Source of the DNA: Planctomycetota bacterium | GTDB lineage: Bacteria; Planctomycetota; JAJSAM01; JAJVHW01 | Length of the DNA stretch: 64,000 nucleotides | Assembly (NCBI GenBank): GCA_021776825.1 | Contig: JAJFFG010000076.1 | Coordinates: forward strand, 152,613 to 216,612 | Direction of reading: 5' to 3' | Part shown: piece after piece, positions 1 to 8,252 of the stretch | Layout of the letters: the number at the start of each line of letters is the position of its first letter | Position numbering within the stretch: the first letter of the stretch is position 1 | Notes under the pieces: generated by a model | Databases searched by the model: none | What the model saw: the letters and a program-made list of their open reading frames with translations, nothing else | Told to the model about the DNA's origin: nothing | Position numbers and translations under genes: made by a program

Positions 1-1367
1 CCGTCGCGCGAGATCGCGGCCGCCATCAGCGTCCGCTCAGTGCCGAAGACCCGGATCGGCTGAGTCGTCGGGGCCTCACCCTCGACCGCAACGAGGACCG
101 TCGGTCCGATCATGCGGCTGACGGCGACGATCCGTTCGCTGATCCAACTCACATCCAGCACCGCCGCATCGTCGACGATGCCGTCGGCGGGCTCGAGCGG
201 CAGAAGGCGCACGCTGTCGTTCTCCACGTCGAGTACGGCGACGCTGCCCGCTGTCTTGGACCAGGCGGCGAGGCGCACGCCGCTCGGAGAGAACCGGAGC
301 CCGGAGATGCTCCCGCGCGCCGCGTCGTGCGCTGAGAGGTGTACGCCCGTCTCGGCGTCCAGCGTGCGGAGCACTCCGGTGGCGTCGGCCGTCGCCAGCA
401 GCGATCCGTCCGGCGAGGCGGCGATACAGCCGACGGCGGTACCGTGATCGAATGGCGCGCCGTCGAGCGAGAGGTTCTTCGCCTTGGCGGGTTCGCGTGT
501 CGCCTTGCGTCTCTCCCGCTCGGCTTCGAGTCGGCGCGACAGCTGGTCCACGGATACGCCGTACTTCCGAATGAACTCGGCCCCGAGGGAGTCGTACGAG
601 TCGTCTCGTCCGATCCGCTCCAGAATGTCTCGCTGCGGAGTCGGAGCCCGCGAGAACGCCGCGTGGCGGAGACGCCGCTGTTCGCGCTCGTGGTCGGTCT
701 CGCCGGACGCGCCGAGCATGAGCGCGATGACGCTCCCGATCCCGAGGAGCATCAGGATCAGGACCGCGTTCATGGAGCCCGCCGGCTTGGTGCGCTCGAC
801 GTTCCCCCGCGCGTACCGGTGTTCGGTCGTCGGCTCCTGGTGACGGCGGTCGAACGCGGCCTGGGCGCCCTCCTCGGCGATGCGCCCCACCGCGCCGGCT
901 TCGAGCTGCGCGATCGTGCGGCGCGGAAGTCGCACGCGCATCACATCCGCGCGGCCGAACTCCGGGTCGTGCACGATCACCAGACCGGCCCAGTCCTTCT
1001 CGTTGATCTCGAATCGCAGCGCAGTCGACGTCGGAAGCGGGACGTCCTGCTCGACGATCACGTCGGCCAGGTGCTGGAGCAGCGTCGCCATCCACGCTCC
1101 GGGCTCGGCTCGCCCGCGCAGCCGCGGACTCGTGAGCGTGAGGCAGATCGAGTTCCCGTCGTCCCGGTCGAGCACCCCGAAGACCTGCCAGCGATCCGGG
1201 CGGGCGGCGATGCCGAGCCGCTCCATCGGCCCCTCTCCACCTGGCAGCCACGCGAAGCCGGCGACGACCGTCCGCACCAACGCGTCGGGGTGTCGCTGAA
1301 GCACCGTGGCCGCCACCGCCTCCAGCGTCAGTGCCGGTCCTTCCCGCGCAGCGCCCCTCCCTCTCAT
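1..1367 (-). CDS. Membrane-anchored WD40-like repeat protein (C-terminus beyond left edge)
   Basis: The minus-strand frame is open from an ATG at 1367 to the left edge, so at least 455 residues are present and the end is missing. Residues 1 to about 190 form a soluble N-terminal domain I do not recognise; it has some look of a SUFU-like fold but I would not assign it. A single transmembrane helix follows at about residues 199-220, then a charged linker. From about residue 300 the sequence reads like beta-propeller blades, with phrases such as ASPDGSLLATAD and LRFSPSGVRLAAW typical of WD40 repeats. It is therefore probably a bitopic membrane protein with an extracytoplasmic propeller, of unknown role. 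It is transcribed divergently from the beta-helix gene across 1368-1510. The long ORFs in the other frames here are shadows. Confidence 0.75.
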   Translation of the reverse strand, partial: MRGRGAAREGPALTLEAVAATVLQRHPDALVRTVVAGFAWLPGGEGPMERLGIAARPDRWQVFGVLDRDDGNSICLTLTSPRLRGRAEPGAWMATLLQHLADVIVEQDVPLPTSTALRFEINEKDWAGLVIVHDPEFGRADVMRVRLPRRTIAQLEAGAVGRIAEEGAQAAFDRRHQEPTTEHRYARGNVERTKPAGSMNAVLILMLLGIGSVIALMLGASGETDHEREQRRLRHAAFSRAPTPQRDILERIGRDDSYDSLGAEFIRKYGVSVDQLSRRLEAERERRKATREPAKAKNLSLDGAPFDHGTAVGCIAASPDGSLLATADATGVLRTLDAETGVHLSAHDAARGSISGLRFSPSGVRLAAWSKTAGSVAVLDVENDSVRLLPLEPADGIVDDAAVLDVSWISERIVAVSRMIGPTVLVAVEGEAPTTQPIRVFGTERTLMAAAISRD

Positions 1368-1510
1368 CTCCGCAGATTACGCGTTCGGGCCGCGCCACGT
1401 CTCCGACGGATTCGGTCAACCGCGGACTGCGCGAGTGTCGCGCCGAAGTCCTCGTCGCAGGTTCGCCCGGGGTTCGGTCAACCGCGCAGCGACCCCGTAC
1501 CCTGGAGTCG

Positions 1511-3418
1511 ATGTCCGGTCACGCCGCTATCCGTCCTCTGCTGATCGCCGCGCTCGTCGTGGCGGTTGGCGCTCTCTCGTTCCTGGCGGGGCGCGTGACG
1601 ACGCCGCCAGCGGCCGACGCCGATCGGCCTCCCGCGACGACGGGGCTCGTGTCATCTGGCGAGGGTGCGGAGTCCGATCGCGCCGGGGACATTCCGGGCA
1701 AGACCTCGAGGCGTCGCCGCGAAGGGACTGCGGTCACGTTCCAGCCATCGGGCGACGCTCGGACCGCCGGGGAGGTTCTGTTGCAGCTCGTTCTCGATGC
1801 GTCCGTCGCTCAGCAGAGCGACGCGAACGCACGGGCCGACGGTCTGCGCGTGGCGGCGACGCGGGCGCATGGGAACGCCGCCGCCAGCGCAGCCCGCGCT
1901 ATCGCCGAGGAGATCCGCAAGGAACGCGCGTTCCTCGCCGATCAGGCGCTCGGTGGAACGATGGAACTCCTTCGGTCCCTCGACTCCGCCAAGACGCACC
2001 CGTTCACGCTCGTCGAGGATCCGGTCGCGTTCGCGGCCCACTTCGAACGACACGTTGAGGGCCCGGACATCGACGGTTCGTCGTTCGACGGGCGAACGGT
2101 GCCGGAGCCGGGCTCGGTGCTGCGTTTCCCGCCCGGGTTCCACTCGCTCAACGTTTCGGACTGGGGTCGGAGCGGCGCGTTCCCGGCTGACATCGTCATC
2201 GAGGGCGCGGGTCGCGATCGCACGATCGTTGCGTTCAACGAGTTCAATGCCAGTCGCGAGGTGCGGAGTCTCACGTTCCGCGACCTCACCGTTGATGCCG
2301 CCGACGACTATCTGACGGACCATCGCGGCTCCGATCCGACGACCATCCGGTTCGAGCGCTGTCGCGTGATCGGCTTCGACATGGGAGCCGGCGGCTCGGT
2401 CATGCTGGCGTGTCGGACCGCTGCCCTCTTCGCCACCGACACGCGCTTCGAGGGCGGCTACGGTCGCAGTCCCGGAAGCGGGAACCTGTTTCGCGTGCGG
2501 AGCGGCCTTCTCGCTCGGCTGGAGAGCTGCGTGTTCGTCGGGCCCCTTCGCTCCGTGTTCGATTCCGGCAGCGAGGCGACCTATGTCTTCGACGATTGTC
2601 GTTTCGAGAACGTCAAGGTCCCTCTGGATCGCCCGCCCGCAGGCGTCCGATTCGTCGGCTGTGAGTCGGTCGAGGTCCCAGTTACGGACGTCCATGCGGC
2701 CCGCCTCGCGTGGCAGATCGGCATGGTTCCCAAGGAGTCAGACGCTCACGTCGTCGATGGTGTGGCGGGCACGGTGCCGGAGGGGACGATCGGACCGGTT
2801 GCGGTCGTGTTCCCGGCGGGCATGCACAACGTGAACCTCAGTCAGATCGTGGCGAGCTACCGCGGCCCGTTGATCGTGCGCGGACAGGGTCGCGACGCGA
2901 CGCTCCTGCGAATCTCTGGCGCATCGAAGTCACAGGCTGTCGTGGTGCGCGACGCAACGCTCGATCTCGGCTCCGGCAATCTCGGACTGGGCAGCGCACG
3001 CGTCGCTCTGATCGATCGTGTGCGTCTCGTGCGCTGGGACTCGGGTGCCGGCGGATCCACCGCGCTGCGTCACGGATCCGGCGCGCTCATCGTGCTCCGC
3101 GACTCGGAGGTGCTGGACGGGTTCGGACGGAACCCCGGCCGAGGATACGTACACCAGATCGGATCGGGGTCGACGTTGCGGATCGAGCGGAGCCGCGTCG
3201 AACTCGTGGGCTCGCACTTCTTCAGCAGCGGTCGCGTCCACGTCGTGGACAGCGTCATCTCGGGCCTGCTGACGGACGAGACTCAGGAGCGGAGCCACTT
3301 CTCGAACAACGTGACGCTCGAGCGCACCCAGGTGGTGCCGCGCGCCAACGGCACGCCACGACCGAAGAAGCCCCGGCCGCTCACCGACCTCAACTCCGGG
3401 TGGACCGACACCCGCTGA
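1511..3418 (+). CDS. Exported right-handed beta-helix-like protein with internal duplication
   Basis: 635 residues, starting at the ATG of 1511, which places a hydrophobic signal anchor at residues 8-28; the frame is open further upstream but that part overlaps the divergent gene and looks non-coding. After a helical, Ala-rich segment (about 85-160) two long repeats follow, about residues 194-382 and 418-600. Both contain a TVPE...F-P-x-G phrase, a G-x-GRD phrase and a D-x-GAGGS phrase at corresponding positions. The strings of short beta strands and 'RFERCRV'-type turns suggest a pectate-lyase-like parallel beta-helix. No catalytic residues can be named. Likely a periplasmic or surface protein of unknown substrate. 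Other folds with solenoid repeats are possible. Confidence 0.75.
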   Translation: MSGHAAIRPLLIAALVVAVGALSFLAGRVTTPPAADADRPPATTGLVSSGEGAESDRAGDIPGKTSRRRREGTAVTFQPSGDARTAGEVLLQLVLDASVAQQSDANARADGLRVAATRAHGNAAASAARAIAEEIRKERAFLADQALGGTMELLRSLDSAKTHPFTLVEDPVAFAAHFERHVEGPDIDGSSFDGRTVPEPGSVLRFPPGFHSLNVSDWGRSGAFPADIVIEGAGRDRTIVAFNEFNASREVRSLTFRDLTVDAADDYLTDHRGSDPTTIRFERCRVIGFDMGAGGSVMLACRTAALFATDTRFEGGYGRSPGSGNLFRVRSGLLARLESCVFVGPLRSVFDSGSEATYVFDDCRFENVKVPLDRPPAGVRFVGCESVEVPVTDVHAARLAWQIGMVPKESDAHVVDGVAGTVPEGTIGPVAVVFPAGMHNVNLSQIVASYRGPLIVRGQGRDATLLRISGASKSQAVVVRDATLDLGSGNLGLGSARVALIDRVRLVRWDSGAGGSTALRHGSGALIVLRDSEVLDGFGRNPGRGYVHQIGSGSTLRIERSRVELVGSHFFSSGRVHVVDSVISGLLTDETQERSHFSNNVTLERTQVVPRANGTPRPKKPRPLTDLNSGWTDTR

Positions 3419-3444
3419 CGCGCAGCGCCGCGGGCACGGTCGCC

Positions 3445-3882
3445 TCAGGCGTCGCGCTTGATCTCCCGGAGCCGCGAGACGGTCCAGTGGGTGTCCCACT
3501 CGAACCAGACGTAGAGCGTCGTGAAGGCGATCGACTGGGCGATCATCCCGTTCTGGAACCAGTCGGCCGGGTTGGACTGCGCAAGCTCCATCAGCGCGAG
3601 CGCGACGATGATCAGGATCGCGAGTAGCACGATGCGCTTCGGCCAGCGCTGCCGCTTGCGCTTGCGCAACTCGGCCACGAGCTCCCGATCACTGAGTGCG
3701 ACGATGCGTTGCCCAAAGATCCACGCCATGAACAGCACCATCGCGACTCCGGTGACGGCGAAGGCGATCCACCACCCCTGGCCGATGTTCCAGTCGCGGG
3801 TCGACTGATACAGGATCGACGCCATGACCCCGCCGCCGACGAGGATGCCGATCTGTTGATGAGTGGCGTACGGACCTTGAAT
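3445..3882 (-). CDS. Small four-helix membrane protein, paralog 3 of a tandem family
   Basis: 145 residues if translation starts at the ATT of 3882. This codon lies 8 bases after a perfect AGGAGG (complement of 3891-3896). The first conventional start is the GTG at 3930, upstream of that ribosome binding site, and would add 16 unconserved residues. The protein has an N-terminal THQQIG motif, four hydrophobic helices, an ALSDREL motif after helix 2 and a C-terminal WDTHWTVSRLREI motif. The same three motifs recur in the two genes upstream on the same strand, so this is the last member of a three-gene tandem family, probably co-transcribed. I do not recognise the family. Confidence 0.8.
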   Translation of the reverse strand: MQGPYATHQQIGILVGGGVMASILYQSTRDWNIGQGWWIAFAVTGVAMVLFMAWIFGQRIVALSDRELVAELRKRKRQRWPKRIVLLAILIIVALALMELAQSNPADWFQNGMIAQSIAFTTLYVWFEWDTHWTVSRLREIKRDA

Positions 3883-3945
3883 GGGACTTCCCTCCTGAGC
3901 GGCAGAGAGGGTAGTGCATCTGACGACCACGCGAGACGACGCGAT

Positions 3946-4395
3946 CTAGTCCACGCTGCCGTCGCCGTCGTCGATCTCCGCGAGTCGCGCGGCGACCCAA
4001 TGGTTGTCCCACTCGGTCCAGGCGAGGATCGTCGCGAGGAAGAGAGCGATGTCCGCCGGGCTCCCCGTGCCGAAGGACCGCGTAGATGGCAGCGGGGAGA
4101 GGGCAATCCCTCCGACCAGCATCGCGATGACCAGGCCGAGACCGCAGCGTACCCGCCAGTGCCTCCGTAGACTGCGGCGTAGGCCTGCGATCAACTCGTC
4201 GTCGTCGAGCATCATCACGCCCCAAGGCGCCCCGCGCACGATGACGAAGAGCCCGGCGACCCACACGACGCCGAACACGACGACCCACGGTCGCGGCAGC
4301 GAGCCGTTCGCGATCCCAGCCAGTACCAGTGGTCCCCCCGCCCCTCCGATGACGAGAGCTCCGACCTGGCGATGCGTGGTCAGCTGGTCGCGGAT
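3946..4395 (-). CDS. Small four-helix membrane protein, paralog 2 of a tandem family (no conventional start)
   Basis: 149 residues from the ATC at 4395. Between the in-frame stop of the preceding gene and the conserved THRQVG motif there is no ATG, GTG or TTG. The first conventional start, GTG at 4278, would delete the motif and the first helix. The ATC aligns exactly with the ATT/ATC proposed as starts in the two paralogs. Conserved features are THRQVG, MLDDDEL and WDNHWVAARLAEI, with four hydrophobic segments. Only a weak purine stretch precedes the ATC. Alternatives are an internal GTG start, which would leave a truncated protein, or a frameshift from an out-of-frame ATG near 4440. Confidence 0.7.
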   Translation of the reverse strand: MRDQLTTHRQVGALVIGGAGGPLVLAGIANGSLPRPWVVVFGVVWVAGLFVIVRGAPWGVMMLDDDELIAGLRRSLRRHWRVRCGLGLVIAMLVGGIALSPLPSTRSFGTGSPADIALFLATILAWTEWDNHWVAARLAEIDDGDGSVD

Positions 4396-4461
4396 GGGAC
4401 CACTCGGTGGATCGAGCGTGCAGCCGACGGGGGACGGGACATGCGCATGTGCCGAGGCGGT

Positions 4462-4899
4462 TCAGCCGTCGTCGGCGATGTCGTCCAATCGATCGACGAT
4501 CCAATGGTGGTCCCACTGCAACCAGGCCAGGAGTGTCGCTAACCCCAGGACCGCGCCGCTACGCCCCCCATCCGCCATGAACTCCGCCAGTGACATCCCC
4601 CGCCCGAACAGCGGCCACGCGAACATCCCCATCATCACCGCAAGAAAGACCCGCGGCATCCAGCCCCACTCCCGGCGCTGCCGCAGCGTCTCGAGGAGCT
4701 GCTCGTCGTCGAGCGCCATGACGCGCCATCGCACCATGCGCACCACCACGATGAGGGCCACGACGAGAGCGATGCCGAACACGACCAACCATGGCGTCGA
4801 CAGGTCGCCCCCGGATGCGCCGCCGAGCAGCATCGACCCTCCGAGCGCGCCGGCGATGAGGATGCCGATCTGTTGATGCGTGGCGACTTGGTCGTGGAT
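4462..4899 (-). CDS. Small four-helix membrane protein, paralog 1 of a tandem family
   Basis: 145 residues from the ATC at 4899, which sits 7 bases after AGGAG (complement of 4907-4911). The conventional alternative is the GTG at 4938, which has no visible ribosome binding site and adds 13 unconserved residues. Motifs are THQQIG near the N-terminus, ALDDEQL after the second helix and WDHHWIVDRLDDI at the C-terminus; four hydrophobic helices lie between them. First gene of the tandem set, followed by paralogs 2 and 3 on the same strand with short gaps. Function unknown; the conserved D-x-H-W motif could bind a ligand or a partner, but nothing in the context says which. Confidence 0.8.
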   Translation of the reverse strand: MHDQVATHQQIGILIAGALGGSMLLGGASGGDLSTPWLVVFGIALVVALIVVVRMVRWRVMALDDEQLLETLRQRREWGWMPRVFLAVMMGMFAWPLFGRGMSLAEFMADGGRSGAVLGLATLLAWLQWDHHWIVDRLDDIADDG

Positions 4900-4956
4900 C
4901 GGAGTTCTCCTGCTCGGCACAGCGTACTGCCGTCGCACGGTGCGCCGCGGGAAGGA

Positions 4957-5469
4957 TCAGTGACGCGCGACTTCGATCTGCGGAGCCGCATTCGAGTCGA
5001 ACCACTCGCTGACCTCGTTCCAGTCACGCACTGGAACCGCCCAGGCCGGGCACGGATCCCCGTCCTCGCCGAACCGGAGCAGGTGCGGGACGAGACCCCT
5101 CAGATGCCGGAGCACGTCCACGCGATCGTCGATGAAGTGGGTGAGGCCCAGCTCGCGCGCGTGGTCTGCCTTCTGGTGTCGCTCGCGGCAGAAGCGCAGG
5201 TGCGAGCGCGGCACTCCTGTGGTCTCGTGGAAGCGCTGGAACTCCAGCCAGATCCTGGTCTTCCTCTCCACGCTGGCGCCGCACTTCGAAACGAGCCAGA
5301 CGCGCCCGTCGTAGCGGCGGACGAGCTCCTCGATGAACGCGAACGCGCCAGTCGCGGGCGGGCTGTGCATCGCTTCCGCTACCGTCGTCCCCAGGAAGCT
5401 TGTGTCTGCGACGCCGTCCACGGTGGGGCCGGTGAGGACGCGTCCGATGTCGATGCCGATGTGATCCAT
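4957..5469 (-). CDS. HAD-like hydrolase-fold protein
   Basis: 170 residues. The N-terminus HIGIDIGRVL resembles HAD motif I, with a first Asp as the usual nucleophile, but the second Asp of the D-x-D signature is replaced by Gly. KCGASVERK could be the motif II/Lys region and HFIDDRVDVL resembles the acidic motif III. The size and the pattern are close to small 5'-nucleotidase-like HAD proteins. Loss of the second Asp could mean altered or absent phosphatase activity. It is divergent from the LysR gene at 5562, and the two share a 92-bp intergenic region with two dyad sites, so it may be a target of that regulator. Confidence 0.75.
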   Translation of the reverse strand: MDHIGIDIGRVLTGPTVDGVADTSFLGTTVAEAMHSPPATGAFAFIEELVRRYDGRVWLVSKCGASVERKTRIWLEFQRFHETTGVPRSHLRFCRERHQKADHARELGLTHFIDDRVDVLRHLRGLVPHLLRFGEDGDPCPAWAVPVRDWNEVSEWFDSNAAPQIEVARH

Positions 5470-5488
5470 GATGTCTCTCCTTCGGCTT

Positions 5489-5513
5489 GTTGATACGGCG
5501 GCGAGACATCAAC
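5489..5513. promoter_or_regulatory. Inverted repeat, possible LysR-type operator
   Basis: GTTGAT and ATCAAC form a perfect 6-bp dyad with a 13-base spacer, 20 bases upstream of the HAD-like gene and 49 upstream of the LysR gene. It is a plausible activation site for the divergent target gene. The assignment is inferred from position and symmetry. Confidence 0.45.
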
Positions 5514-5535
5514 GGGAACTCGCATGAAGCGAGGT

Positions 5536-5556
5536 ACTATCGGAAACGTGGATAGT
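5536..5556. promoter_or_regulatory. LysR-type box (ATC-N9-GAT) before the lysR gene
   Basis: ACTATC and GATAGT are a perfect dyad with a 9-base spacer. It contains both the T-N11-A signature (5540/5552) and the ATC-N9-GAT form known for LysR-family sites. It ends 5 bases before the GTG start, where binding would repress the regulator's own gene. Confidence 0.55.
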
Positions 5557-5561
5557 TCACC

Positions 5562-6437
5562 GTGCGCCTGAACTGGCTCGAGTCATTCGTTGCGTTCAGC
5601 GAACTGCGCAACTTCACGCACGCCGCGGAGCGCCTGCATCTGTCGCAGCCGGCGCTGCACGAGCAGATCCGGCGTCTGGCCGCGGACCTGGGCGTGTCGC
5701 TCTACGTTCGCCGAGGCCGGGAGCTGGCGCTGACCGCGGACGGGCGCCGCGTGGCAGCGTTCGCTCGTTCGATGCTCGGGCAGGTGGGGGACCTGCGAGG
5801 AGAGCTCACGGACGGCGTCGCTCGACGGCCTGTTGTCGTGAGTGGGGGACGCGCGACGCACCTTCACCTGCTTGCGGCGCCGCTGCGCGCGTGGGTGTCC
5901 GACGGTGATCGGACGGTTCGGGTGCGTACCGAGTCCCGCGAGGAGACGATCGAGGCACTGCTCTCCGGGACGGCCGATCTCGGCGTGGCGCCGCTCGACA
6001 TGCTCCCGCCGGATCTCGACACGAGACCGATCGCGACGGTGGCGACGACGTGCGTGGTGCCGCCCTCGCATCCGCTGGCCGAGCGCCGTCGGCTGCGCCT
6101 CTCCGATCTCGATGGCTGTGACCTGATCCTGCCGCCCCCCGATCGACCGCATCACGCGACCGTGATGAGTGCCCTGCGCGAGGCGAACGCGCGCGCGTCG
6201 GTTGCGATCGAGGCCGGCGGGTGGGAACTGATGGTGCACTACGCGAGCCTCGGCCTCGGAGTCGCCGTGGTGAACGACATCTGTCCCCTTCCGGACGGCG
6301 TGCGCGCGATCCCGTTGCAGGGGCTCCCGCGACTGACGTACCACGTGGCCATCGCGCGCGGATCGTACGTCTCGCCGCGCGCTCGTGAGCTGTTCGACCA
6401 TCTCGTCGGCTGGAGCTGGAGCCGCCGTGTCGGCTGA
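5562..6437 (+). CDS. LysR-family transcriptional regulator
   Basis: 291 residues, GTG start. Residues 1-60 are a typical LysR winged helix-turn-helix (FVAFSELRNFTHAAERLHLSQ, then PALHEQIRRLAADLG). Residues about 90-280 form the periplasmic-binding-protein-like effector domain. The length is normal for the family. No ribosome binding site is obvious upstream of the GTG, and a candidate operator ends 5 bases before it. Its 3' end overlaps the kptA-like gene by 11 bases, so the two are probably one transcript. The divergent HAD-like gene is the likely regulated neighbour. The inducer cannot be predicted. Confidence 0.93.
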   Translation: MRLNWLESFVAFSELRNFTHAAERLHLSQPALHEQIRRLAADLGVSLYVRRGRELALTADGRRVAAFARSMLGQVGDLRGELTDGVARRPVVVSGGRATHLHLLAAPLRAWVSDGDRTVRVRTESREETIEALLSGTADLGVAPLDMLPPDLDTRPIATVATTCVVPPSHPLAERRRLRLSDLDGCDLILPPPDRPHHATVMSALREANARASVAIEAGGWELMVHYASLGLGVAVVNDICPLPDGVRAIPLQGLPRLTYHVAIARGSYVSPRARELFDHLVGWSWSRRVG

Positions 6438-6996
6438 CCCCTCGATCCGCCTGAGCAAGGCCTTGAGCCTGCTCTTACGTCACGAGCCGGGTCGATTCGG
6501 CGTTGCCCTCGACGGTGCGGGTTGGGCCGAGATCGCCGCGATCGTCGTGGGGCTTCGCTCCGCCGGCGTCGAGGTCGACGAGGAATCGATCCGGGATGTC
6601 GTGCGGAGAAGCGACAAACAGCGCTTCGCGACCTCGGACGACGGGCTGCGCATACGTGCATCTCAGGGTCACTCAGTCGACGTCGACGTGGGACTCGAGC
6701 CGCGCGAGCCGCCCCATGTGCTCTATCACGGCACCGTCGTTCGCTTCCTCGCCTCGATCCGCGAACGCGGCCTCGTCTCGAAGGAGCGGCAGCACGTGCA
6801 CCTCTCCGCCGACGTCGACCTCGCGCGCGATGTCGGCGCCCGCCGCGGTGACCCAGTGCTCCTCGAGATCGACGCCCGAGCGATGGCCGCCGACCGTCAC
6901 GTGTTCTACGTCTCCGCGAACGGCGTCTGGCTCACGCGGCGCGTACCGCCGCAGTACGTCTCCGAGCGTGACACGCCACGTCGGTCGTCCTCGTAG
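6427..6996 (+). CDS. kptA: RNA 2'-phosphotransferase, KptA/Tpt1 family
   Basis: 189 residues from the GTG at 6427, inside the end of the LysR gene. The family transfers a 2'-phosphate from RNA to NAD+; in eukaryotes it acts after tRNA splicing, in bacteria its substrate is unsettled. Visible signatures are RLSKALSLLLRHEP at the N-terminus (Arg-His active-site pair), RFATSDDGLRIRASQGHS, VLYHGT and the late HVHLS. Length is that of the family. A start at 6385 is possible in frame but would add residues that overlap the LysR coding sequence and are not family-like. Translational coupling to the LysR gene is likely from the overlap. Confidence 0.9.
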   Translation: MSADPSIRLSKALSLLLRHEPGRFGVALDGAGWAEIAAIVVGLRSAGVEVDEESIRDVVRRSDKQRFATSDDGLRIRASQGHSVDVDVGLEPREPPHVLYHGTVVRFLASIRERGLVSKERQHVHLSADVDLARDVGARRGDPVLLEIDARAMAADRHVFYVSANGVWLTRRVPPQYVSERDTPRRSSS

Positions 6997-7023
6997 CCCG
7001 GCCCGGCCTGCCGCTACTCGAGC

Positions 7024-8211
7024 TCAGCGACCCGGCGCGTAGCGGCCGTCCGGCGTGACGGTTGGCCACGCGAACTGCGGGTCGGTGAGCAGCGCGAACA
7101 GCGGGGCGTCGCCGGCGGCGACGAGCTCGGGCGTGTTGAGTTGCCACTCGTGGCCGATCTCGTCGAGTCGCGCGGACTGCGCGCCGAGGACGGACGTCAG
7201 GCCCCAGTAGACGTACTCCGTCACCATGCAGCTGTACTCGCCGAACGTGTCGGGGTAGACGCCCGCGTAGCCCACGTGCGTGATGAGGTGCAGGACCTCT
7301 TCGAGCGTTGCGTCGAAGCGTCCCGGTGACGAGCCCTCGGGGCGCGTCTCGAAGGCGAACAGGTTCTGCAGCTGCAGCGAGTCGAAGACGTCGTCGCCGA
7401 GTCGCGCACGACGCTCCTCACTCTCGTTCCGGAACATGATGAGCGCTGCGCCCCGCTGGATCATCTCGGCGACGACAGCCGGATTGTCCGGGTCGCCGTC
7501 GGCGTCGTTGTCCAGGTACTGGGCCATGACGTTGGCAGCGTGGAGCACCTTCTTCTTCGGCACGCCCCGCGTGGCGAGGATGTGGATGCCGAACACGTCG
7601 ACCGAACGTCGGAAGGTGCGGCGTACGGACTGCGGGAGCGTCTCCGGTACGCCCTCGATCCGCAGCGGAGTCGTCGCGGCGGCGAAGTGCGTCTCCCCGG
7701 CGAGCGTCCGCTTCAATGCGTCGGCGAGTGCCTTCACGGCCTTCTTGCGCGAGGTCGCGGCGGCGGCGCGATCGAGTGCCGACTGCGCGCGGTCGCCCTC
7801 GCGGGTCGCCTTGGCGAGGAGCTTCGTGTCGGCGTCCACGGCCGTCTCGATGCCGACCGCGAGATCGTCCGTACGCGCCGAGACGAGACCCGCCAGCTCG
7901 TCGACCATCGCGGCGAGTGCGGCCTGCAGATCGACGTGCCCGCGGAAGCGACGATCGACGACGAGCACGCGCTTCGCGATCCCGAGATCGTCGCCGAGAG
8001 ACCCCGAGCCGCGCGCGAGCGCGACGGTCGCTTTGTCGAGCGCCTTGCGCTGCGCGCCCGAGATGCCGAGATCCGTTCCGGCCTCAGCCAGTGCGGGCCC
8101 GACCTCGTCGAACGCGCCGGTGAACGGTGCGGCACCGGCGCGTGCCGCGAGTACGGCGAGCGCCGTGACGGCGAGGAGCCCGGCGGCGAGCAGATGCGAT
8201 CGGAGTTCCAT
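7024..8211 (-). CDS. Secreted protein of unknown function
   Basis: 395 residues from the ATG at 8211, which gives a clean signal peptide (residues 1-27). An ATG five codons earlier (8226) is also possible. The first half is helical and Ala/Lys-rich (about residues 35-190). The second half contains YLDNDADGDPDN, a Ca-binding-like acidic loop, followed by a conserved-looking segment LEEVLHLITHVGYAGVYP with two His and several acidic residues that might bind metal. It does not match HExxH. It lies convergent to the kptA-like gene. I do not recognise the family. Confidence 0.8.
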   Translation of the reverse strand: MELRSHLLAAGLLAVTALAVLAARAGAAPFTGAFDEVGPALAEAGTDLGISGAQRKALDKATVALARGSGSLGDDLGIAKRVLVVDRRFRGHVDLQAALAAMVDELAGLVSARTDDLAVGIETAVDADTKLLAKATREGDRAQSALDRAAAATSRKKAVKALADALKRTLAGETHFAAATTPLRIEGVPETLPQSVRRTFRRSVDVFGIHILATRGVPKKKVLHAANVMAQYLDNDADGDPDNPAVVAEMIQRGAALIMFRNESEERRARLGDDVFDSLQLQNLFAFETRPEGSSPGRFDATLEEVLHLITHVGYAGVYPDTFGEYSCMVTEYVYWGLTSVLGAQSARLDEIGHEWQLNTPELVAAGDAPLFALLTDPQFAWPTVTPDGRYAPGR

Positions 8212-8252
8212 CCGGTCATTCTGCACGACGTCGGCCGCGCAGGCGCGACGCC

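Noticed and set aside
76..1419. 447-residue minus-strand ORF at the left end
   Set aside because: A different minus frame (start 1367) gives a protein with a transmembrane helix and WD40-like phrases. The 447-residue frame is low-complexity Arg/Ala sequence.
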